Assembly (NCBI GenBank): GCA_040002595.1
Contig: JBDUED010000045.1
Location: 1-14,255, forward strand
Direction of reading: 5' to 3'
Source of the DNA: Dokdonella_A sp040002595
GTDB lineage: Bacteria; Pseudomonadota; Gammaproteobacteria; Xanthomonadales; Rhodanobacteraceae
Length of the DNA: 14,255 nucleotides
Made by a program: the position numbers and the translations under genes. Under the pieces are notes generated by a model. The model was not told where the DNA came from. It did not search any database and saw only the letters and a program-made list of their open reading frames with translations. This document shows, piece by piece, positions 6,644 through 11,730 of the stretch; the first letter of the stretch is position 1, and each line of letters starts with the position of its first letter.

Positions 6644-8035
6644 TCAGCGCGCGCCCAGACGCATCGCGAACCGCGTGCCGCCGAGCGTCGGCGAACGGCT
6701 GACGTGGAGCTCGCCTCGATAGGCCTTGAGAATGTCCTGCACGATGGCCAAGCCAATGCCATGACCCTGCACGCGTTCGTCGCCGCGCACGCCACGTTGC
6801 AGAAGGTGCTCGACGCTGTTCTCTTCAATGCCGGGACCATCGTCCTCGACGCACAGCTCAAGTCCGGCGCGCTTGGCACCGGGCAGCGGGCGTGCGCTCA
6901 GCACAACGCGGTGATCGGCCCATTTAAAGGCGTTCTCGAGCAGATTGCCGAGCAGTTCCATCAAATCGCCTTGGTCGCCATGGAAACGTGCGGCGCGATC
7001 GATGTCGAATTCGCACAGGACGCCCTTGGTCGCATAGACTTTTTCAAGACTGCGCACGATCTCTTCGGCGTACGGCTCCAGCGGCAGTGGCAGGGCAAAC
7101 GTCTGATGGCCCGAGGTTGCGGCGCGCGAGAGTTGATAGGCGACAATTTCCTCCATGCGCCCGACCTGTTCCAGCACGGTAGGGCGCCAGGTTTCGCGTT
7201 CGCTGTTCATTTCGAGCTGGCCGCGCATGACTGCAAGCGGTGTCTTCAAGCTGTGCGCCAGATCCGACAACGTGTTGCGGTAACGCTTGACGCGGTCGCG
7301 CTCGGCATCGATGAAATTATTGAGACTGGTGGTCAAACCGGACAGCTCCAGCGGATAGACGCGGCCGAGACGCTCGGCGTGGCCGTGTTCAACGCGCGCG
7401 AGGTCAGCGGCGACCCGACGAAGTGGCGCCAGACTCCAGCGCAGCACCGTGAACAGCAGCAGTAACAAGGCGATGCCCAGGCCGCCGAGCCACGTCAGCA
7501 GTGTGTTTCGGTAGACGTCGACCTGCTCGCGCAATGCATGACTGTCCTCGGCGACGTAAAATGTCAAATGCGATGGGTTGGCGGCATCTTTGGCATCGCT
7601 GTTCCAGTCGATACCTTGCGCGAGCACGAACAAGGTGCCAAGCGGCGTCGCAATCGGCCCCTGGAACTGCGGTGGCCCGTGGACCAGTTCCCGCCCAAAC
7701 GGCAGATCGCGCCCAACGGCGGACGGCGAGCGCCAGCTATGCTCTTTCGCACCGATGATGCGGGTGCCGACGATGCCGGCGTACAAGCCACTGGATGTGG
7801 GCTGGTCAAAGCGCGGATCGGGGCTGACTTCCGGCGGAATCAGCATGCCTGTGCGGGTGGTGTCGGACCCGGCCAGGTAAGCGTACATGTAGCCTTGCAA
7901 GCGCGCGCGCAAGCCACTTTCCGCTGCATCGTAAAACGCGCGGTCGAGGGCAAAGAAGGTCAGCCCGAGAAACCCGGCCAGCACCAAGATCGCTGCAGCC
8001 AGCGAGCGTGCCTGCAGCGAAAGCGGACTCGCCAC
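6644..8035 (-). CDS. phoQ: PhoQ-like sensor histidine kinase
   Basis: This encodes 463 residues from GTG 8035, 7 bp after the phoP stop; the weak GAGA upstream suggests coupled translation. The next open codons upstream lie inside phoP. TM1 spans about 11-31 and TM2 about 179-199, flanking a periplasmic sensor of about 147 residues (with PDPRFDQPTSSGLYAGIV). A HAMP-like linker follows. The H-box DLAHSLKTPLAV carries phosphoacceptor His261. The N-box GNLLENAFKW has Asn368, G1 is VEDDGPGIEE (398-402), and G2 is GHGIGLAIV (424-432). HSLKTPLAV is characteristic of the PhoQ branch. The sensor domain has no obvious run of acidic residues like the divalent-cation patch of Salmonella PhoQ, so its ligand may differ. 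It works with the adjacent PhoP. Confidence 0.88.
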   Translation of the reverse strand: MASPLSLQARSLAAAILVLAGFLGLTFFALDRAFYDAAESGLRARLQGYMYAYLAGSDTTRTGMLIPPEVSPDPRFDQPTSSGLYAGIVGTRIIGAKEHSWRSPSAVGRDLPFGRELVHGPPQFQGPIATPLGTLFVLAQGIDWNSDAKDAANPSHLTFYVAEDSHALREQVDVYRNTLLTWLGGLGIALLLLLFTVLRWSLAPLRRVAADLARVEHGHAERLGRVYPLELSGLTTSLNNFIDAERDRVKRYRNTLSDLAHSLKTPLAVMRGQLEMNSERETWRPTVLEQVGRMEEIVAYQLSRAATSGHQTFALPLPLEPYAEEIVRSLEKVYATKGVLCEFDIDRAARFHGDQGDLMELLGNLLENAFKWADHRVVLSARPLPGAKRAGLELCVEDDGPGIEENSVEHLLQRGVRGDERVQGHGIGLAIVQDILKAYRGELHVSRSPTLGGTRFAMRLGAR

Positions 8036-8042
8036 GCGCGTC

Positions 8043-8771
8043 TCAGGCGCGGTCGGCCTGCATCTTGTCCGCCTGCTCCTCGTCCGCCGGCACCTCGGTG
8101 CGATCGAGCGCAAAACGGTAACCGCGCCCACGCACGGTTTCGATCGGCTTGATGGTGTTCTCGGGATCGAGCTTGCGGCGCAGGCGACCGATGAAGACTT
8201 CGAGTACATTGGAATCGCGATCGAAATCCTGCTGGTAGATATGCTCGGTAAGATCGGCCTTGGACACCAGCTCGCCTGCATGCAGCATCAGGTATTCCAG
8301 CACCTTGTATTCGTAGCTGGTTAGATCGACGGTGCTGCCATTGACGCTCACCGTTTGCGCTGTGGTGTCGAGCACCACCGGTCCGCATTCGAGAGTGGGC
8401 CGCGACCAGCCGCTCGCGCGGCGTACCAGCGCATTCAGTCGCGCGAGCAGTTCTTCGACGTGAAACGGCTTGACCAGGTAGTCGTCGGCGCCGTTTTTGA
8501 GTCCCTGCACCTTGTCCTGCCAACTCGAGCGCGCAGTGAGGATCAATATCGGATAGCGCTGGCCGCCCTCTCGCAATTGTTTGACCAATTCCATGCCGGA
8601 CATCTTGGGCAAGCCCAAGTCAATGATCGCCACATCGAATGGGACTTCCCGGCCCAGGTACAGTCCTTCTTCACCATCGCCGGCAGCATCCACCGCAAAG
8701 CCATCGCGTTTCAGGCGCGCCGCGAGGGTTTCCCGGAGTGGGGCTTCGTCTTCCACGAGCAATACGCGCAT
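8043..8771 (-). CDS. phoP: PhoP-like OmpR-family response regulator
   Basis: This encodes 242 residues. ATG 8771 is preceded by AGGAGAA (8777-8783) at 5 nt, a strong ribosome site. The receiver domain (1-about 115) starts MRVLLVEDEA and has phosphoacceptor Asp51 in IIDLGLP, Thr79 and Lys101 (LVKPF). The winged-helix DNA-binding domain (about 125-225) contains LTSYEYKVLEYLM, the recognition stretch DRDSNVLEVFIGRLRRKLDP and the hairpin TVRGRGYRFAL. DSNVLEVFIGRLRRKLD is the PhoP-type recognition region, expected to bind direct hexamer repeats. It lies between pepSY (48 bp upstream) and phoQ (7 bp downstream), most likely in one operon. In relatives PhoP controls envelope, cation and antimicrobial-peptide responses; its targets here are not known. 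Confidence 0.9.
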   Translation of the reverse strand: MRVLLVEDEAPLRETLAARLKRDGFAVDAAGDGEEGLYLGREVPFDVAIIDLGLPKMSGMELVKQLREGGQRYPILILTARSSWQDKVQGLKNGADDYLVKPFHVEELLARLNALVRRASGWSRPTLECGPVVLDTTAQTVSVNGSTVDLTSYEYKVLEYLMLHAGELVSKADLTEHIYQQDFDRDSNVLEVFIGRLRRKLDPENTIKPIETVRGRGYRFALDRTEVPADEEQADKMQADRA

Positions 8772-8819
8772 CGATCTTCTCCTGGGAATAGTCCAGCCCT
8801 AAGCCGGATTCCGTTTGCG

Positions 8820-9074
8820 TCAAGTCTTGCTCAGACCGGACTGTTCGGCTGCCACTTGCACGATGCGCACCTGGCCATCGCGAGTAAGCAACTTGATCCG
8901 GTACACCTTGTGTTTACCCACATTCAATGTCTGCACCGACAGTACCTTGCCTGGCACGTCACGCTGCGATTGCGCGACCGCCTCCTGCACGGTGATCTCG
9001 CGCGCAGGCAGCGCAAAGGCTGCGAGCCCGAAACACACCGCGATCGCGATCGGCCACCCGCTCAAAGCCCGCAC
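8820..9074 (-). CDS. PepSY domain-containing small exported protein
   Basis: This encodes 84 residues. I chose GTG 9074 because GGGAGAG (9081-9087) sits 6 nt upstream; an in-frame GTG at 9101 would add nine residues but has no ribosome site. The signal peptide (about 5-24, ending ALPA) would export it to the periplasm. The rest is one PepSY module: ITVQEAVAQSQ, then PGKVLSVQ, a strand with VYRIKLLTRDGQVRIV. PepSY domains are often small periplasmic inhibitors or modulators and are frequently encoded beside PhoPQ-type systems. By context it may be a first gene of the operon and a modulator of PhoQ; that role is inference. Confidence 0.82.
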   Translation of the reverse strand: MRALSGWPIAIAVCFGLAAFALPAREITVQEAVAQSQRDVPGKVLSVQTLNVGKHKVYRIKLLTRDGQVRIVQVAAEQSGLSKT

Positions 9075-9154
9075 ACGCTTCTCTCCCAATCCTGACGCCA
9101 CATTACGGCACGCAAATGCGACCGATCAATGTCCGCAGTCTCGACAGCTGGCAT

Positions 9155-9171
9155 TGAATTGGCGCTGAACT
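9155..9171. promoter_or_regulatory. Candidate PhoP-type direct repeat upstream of pepSY-phoPQ
   Basis: Read on the operon's strand, AGTTCA-N5-AATTCA occupies 9171..9155, with two hexamers identical in five of six positions apart from A/G at position 2, spaced by 5 bp. The 6-5-6 direct-repeat geometry matches that known for enterobacterial PhoP boxes (GTTTA-type half-sites); the bases match only partly. It lies about 80 bp upstream of the chosen pepSY start, so it could serve autoregulation. No convincing -10 box was found at the expected distance, so confidence is low. Confidence 0.3.
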
Positions 9172-9205
9172 TGGGTTTTCGGCAAAGCGCCGGACGCCGC
9201 GGGTT

Positions 9206-10120
9206 TCAGAATATCTCCGCCACGCAGCAGCGCAGGCTGCCGCCGGCTTTTTCGATTTCGTCGAGCGGGACATCCCCCAGCGCAAAGCCGGCGCGTTCAA
9301 GCAGACGGATTTGCGCAGGCTCGAGTGCGCCGGCACCGGCCGCGCTCATCCATGCCCGATGTGGCGCAAGCGCGATCGCATTACCGGCGAATGCCTGTTT
9401 CTGCGCGCCATCAAGCGCAATGGCGCAATCGGCATATGCGCGGACGATCGCGGCCGGCGTCGCCGGCTCAGCAAAACCGTCGGGCGCCAGAATTGCCGCC
9501 CGCCCGGCCAACAACGCAAGCACGACATTGGTATGGTACTCGCCCGGCGCCAAGGGAAAGGCGAACGTCAGGCGCAGGCCGAAGGCATCGTGCATCGCGC
9601 GTGCGCCAGCCAGGTCGCAACGGTCTGACAAGCCGCAGTAACCGATAGCGCGCGCCCGATCAATGACCAGCGCGCCAGTGAGTTCGGCGACAAAATCGCC
9701 CTCCGACAGATCGGTCATGCCATAGCCAAGCACCTCATTGAAAAACCCCCGGATGTCGGCTCGTTTCGCTTCGCGCTGGCGCACCGGATGGCGCATGCGT
9801 CCGACAATCAATTGACCCCGTGTGGTGGCGAACACGTTGTTTGGAAACATCCCGTCCGGGCTTTGCGGATCGCCCGGAAACGTGATCAGTGGCACGTCGG
9901 AGCCGAGGCGGCGCGCAAGCTCGGCATGTTGACGCAACGCACGCACCGGATCGAACGCCCTGGCCAGATCCATGTACCGGTTGTCCTGCGCTGATTCGGC
10001 AGCGAGGCACTCGCTGGCGGGACTGACCAGGAATGCGGCACGCGCCGTCGCGGGGCCGCACACTGGATAGCGTTCATGCGAGAACTCAGCCGCAAAAGCG
10101 GCCGCATCGGTGACGATCAT
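9206..10120 (-). CDS. ctlX: CtlX-like amidinotransferase/arginine deiminase-fold enzyme
   Basis: This encodes 304 residues. ATG 10120 overlaps the tag stop codon (ATGA), with AGGA (10127-10130) 6 nt upstream. Guanidino-modifying enzyme (GME) superfamily features are: PDGMFPNNVFATT (88-100, substrate loop Asp89), VRQREAKRADI, an ELTGALVIDR strand with Glu146, IGYCGLSDRCD, YHTNVVLALL with His196, and the C-terminal GGSLRCCVAEIF, where Cys298 is the expected nucleophile. The order Asp/Glu-His-Cys matches a deiminase/hydrolase active site. The SLRCC-AE ending and the MFPNNVF motif are characteristic of the arginine deiminase-related group annotated as CtlX (citrulline utilisation). It probably acts in the cytosol on a free guanidino or ureido amino acid. 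The exact substrate is inferred only from family resemblance. Confidence 0.75.
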   Translation of the reverse strand: MIVTDAAAFAAEFSHERYPVCGPATARAAFLVSPASECLAAESAQDNRYMDLARAFDPVRALRQHAELARRLGSDVPLITFPGDPQSPDGMFPNNVFATTRGQLIVGRMRHPVRQREAKRADIRGFFNEVLGYGMTDLSEGDFVAELTGALVIDRARAIGYCGLSDRCDLAGARAMHDAFGLRLTFAFPLAPGEYHTNVVLALLAGRAAILAPDGFAEPATPAAIVRAYADCAIALDGAQKQAFAGNAIALAPHRAWMSAAGAGALEPAQIRLLERAGFALGDVPLDEIEKAGGSLRCCVAEIF

Positions 10121-10704
10121 GGGTGGTCCTGCGCAAGGATTGGGTGGCGAAAACAATCGAGGACGTGATCGTTGACCATCCCGGTCGCCTGCATCAGGGC
10201 GTAACAAATGGTCGAGCCGACAAAGCGGAAGCCATGCTGCCGCAGCACCTTGCTCATGCGGTCGGAGACCGCATTGGTCGCTGGCACCTCAGCGCGTTCG
10301 CGCCAGCGGTTCTGGATCGGACGACCGTCAACGAACGACCACAGCAGTGCGTCGAGACTGCCGCTGTCCTTGATCGCGAGGAGCGCCGCACGCGCGTTGC
10401 CGCGCACCGAAGTGATCTTGAGGCGGTTGCGGATCAGGCCCGCATCGGTCAGCAATTTGCCGATGCGCGCGTCGCTGAGTCTGGCGCAGGTAGCAATATC
10501 GAAATCAGCAAACGCTTGCCGATACGCTTCCCGTTTTGCCAGTACCGTACGCCAGCTCAGGCCCGCCTGTGCGCCTTCCAGGCAGATGAATTCGAACAAT
10601 GTGCGGTCGTCATGCTGCGGCACGCCCCATTCGCCGTCGTGGTAATTGCGCATCGCGTCGCTGGCGCTGGCCCACTCGCAACGCGTTCGATTATCGTCCA
10701 ACAT
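10117..10704 (-). CDS. tag: DNA-3-methyladenine glycosylase I
   Basis: This encodes 195 residues, close to the 187 of E. coli Tag. It excises 3-methyladenine from alkylated DNA in base excision repair. RCEW at the start and YHDGEWGVPQHD match the family. The zinc site of E. coli Tag is conserved as Cys9, His22, His180 and Cys184 (NDHVLDC). The base-recognition Glu is Glu43 in ICLEGAQAGLSW. DAGLIRNRLKI forms the helix-hairpin-helix region, and FRFVGSTICYALMQATGMVNDH closely matches the E. coli C-terminal region (long motif, about residues 160-180). ATG 10704 is the natural start. Only a weak GGAA precedes it. The gene overlaps the CtlX-like gene by 4 bp and is divergent from the EamA transporter. 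Confidence 0.93.
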   Translation of the reverse strand: MLDDNRTRCEWASASDAMRNYHDGEWGVPQHDDRTLFEFICLEGAQAGLSWRTVLAKREAYRQAFADFDIATCARLSDARIGKLLTDAGLIRNRLKITSVRGNARAALLAIKDSGSLDALLWSFVDGRPIQNRWRERAEVPATNAVSDRMSKVLRQHGFRFVGSTICYALMQATGMVNDHVLDCFRHPILAQDHP

Positions 10705-10723
10705 GGGCTGGTTCCAGATCGGG

Positions 10724-10738
10724 TGCGTATCATACGCA
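10724..10738. promoter_or_regulatory. Perfect 15-bp palindrome (candidate operator) in divergent tag/EamA region
   Basis: TGCGTAT-C-ATACGCA is a 7-1-7 perfect inverted repeat in the 61-bp gap between two divergent genes. Its centre reads TATCAT on the plus strand and TATGAT on the minus strand, each 5/6 to a -10 box. A dimeric repressor bound here would block both directions. No good -35 box was found on either side, so promoter identity is uncertain; the symmetry itself is exact. Confidence 0.45.
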
Positions 10739-10765
10739 GCCCGCCGTCACTGTTGTGCCGCTACC

Positions 10766-11650
10766 GTGACGTCAAGTCGCCCCACCGACCGCCGTGCGCT
10801 GATCGCCCTCAGCCTGCTTACCTTGATCTGGAGCTACAACTGGATCGTGATGAAGCAGGCCCTGCGCTATGCCGGACCATTCGAGTTTTCTGCACTACGC
10901 ACCGTGCTCGGCAGCTGCGTGCTGTTCGCCGTGCTGCTGGCGCGCCGCGAATCGCTGCGCCCACCTCCTCTGCTGCCGACTGCCGTGATCGGCTTGGCAC
11001 AGACCATGGGTTTCCAGCTTCTGGTGCAGTCGGCGCTGGTTGCCGGCAATGCCGGCAAGACCGCGCTGCTCGCATACACGATGCCGTTCTGGGTGGTCCT
11101 GCTCGCCTGGCTGCTGCTTGGCGAACGACCCGCCAAGCGGCTCTGGTTCGGCCTTGGCGTTGCAGCGATCGGCCTGGTCCTGGTACTCGAACCGTGGCTG
11201 GGGATGGGCAGCGCGCCAAGTTCGGCGCTCGCGATTGGCGGCGGCGCATGCTGGGCGCTGGGAGTTGTGCTGTCCAAACGCCTGTTCCAGCGCGGCGACA
11301 TCAGTGCTTTGTCACTGACCACGTGGCAAATGTTGATCGGCACGTTCGGTGTGGTCGCCATCGCACTCGTCGTGCCCGAACGGCCGATCGAATGGTCGAG
11401 TTATTTCATTGCCGCGCTGGTCTACAACGCGGTGCTCGCCTCCGGCGTGGCGTGGTTGATGTGGTCGTACGTGGTGGCGCGACTGCCCGCCAATATCGCG
11501 GGACTTTCCAGCTTGGTCATCCCGATTGCGGGCGTAGCTTTTGCGTGGGCTCTGCTGGGCGAGCGGCCATCAGCGGCGGAGACCGTGGGCATCGTGTTGA
11601 TCGGCGCCGCGTTGACGGTCGTCAACCTGCGCCGAGCGTCGCGCACCTGA
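10766..11650 (+). CDS. EamA/DMT-family transporter
   Basis: This encodes 294 residues from GTG 10766, a length normal for ten-helix drug/metabolite transporters. An in-frame ATG at 10703 would add 21 Cys/Arg-rich residues and overlap the tag start. Two EamA repeats are visible: about 8-140, with IWSYNWIVMKQAL, TMGFQLLVQSAL and MPFWVVLLAWLLLGERP; and about 153-287, with GACWALGVVLSKRLF, VYNAVLASGVAWLMWSYV and PIAGVAFAWALLGERPS. The P-hydrophobic-LLGERP ending at the same place in each repeat is the family hallmark. It is an inner-membrane exporter of metabolites or amino acids; substrate unknown. No ribosome site is visible before the GTG, so the start is less sure. It is divergent from tag and may share control with it. 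Confidence 0.85.
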   Translation: MTSSRPTDRRALIALSLLTLIWSYNWIVMKQALRYAGPFEFSALRTVLGSCVLFAVLLARRESLRPPPLLPTAVIGLAQTMGFQLLVQSALVAGNAGKTALLAYTMPFWVVLLAWLLLGERPAKRLWFGLGVAAIGLVLVLEPWLGMGSAPSSALAIGGGACWALGVVLSKRLFQRGDISALSLTTWQMLIGTFGVVAIALVVPERPIEWSSYFIAALVYNAVLASGVAWLMWSYVVARLPANIAGLSSLVIPIAGVAFAWALLGERPSAAETVGIVLIGAALTVVNLRRASRT

Positions 11651-11681
11651 CTCGTTTACTGGATGCAGCGCCTTGATGCCG

Positions 11682-11719
11682 CGTTTGCGGACGCGAACCT
11701 GCGTCCGCGTCCGCAAACG
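11682..11719. terminator. Strong 14-bp hairpin between convergent genes, possible bidirectional terminator
   Basis: The arm CGTTTGCGGACGCG (11682-11695) is the exact reverse complement of 11706-11719, with a 10-nt loop. An alternative 8-bp pairing exists (GCGGACGC with 11701-11708, 6-nt loop) because GCGTCCGC overlaps a second copy of GTCCGC. It lies 31 bp after the EamA stop and 11 bp after the stop of the large secreted protein gene. There is no T-run on either strand, so it may stop transcription only with help or protect 3' ends. It fills most of the 80-bp gap. Confidence 0.5.
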
Positions 11720-11730
11720 TTCATTGCCAA

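Noticed and set aside
9075..9101. Longer PepSY start at GTG 9101
   Set aside because: No ribosome site precedes it, while GGGAGAG lies 6 nt before GTG 9074, which also gives a compact signal peptide.
10123..11676. Plus-strand frame of 517 codons
   Set aside because: It runs antisense to tag and then out of frame through the EamA gene; both have strong family evidence, and this product is Arg-rich and unlike any family.
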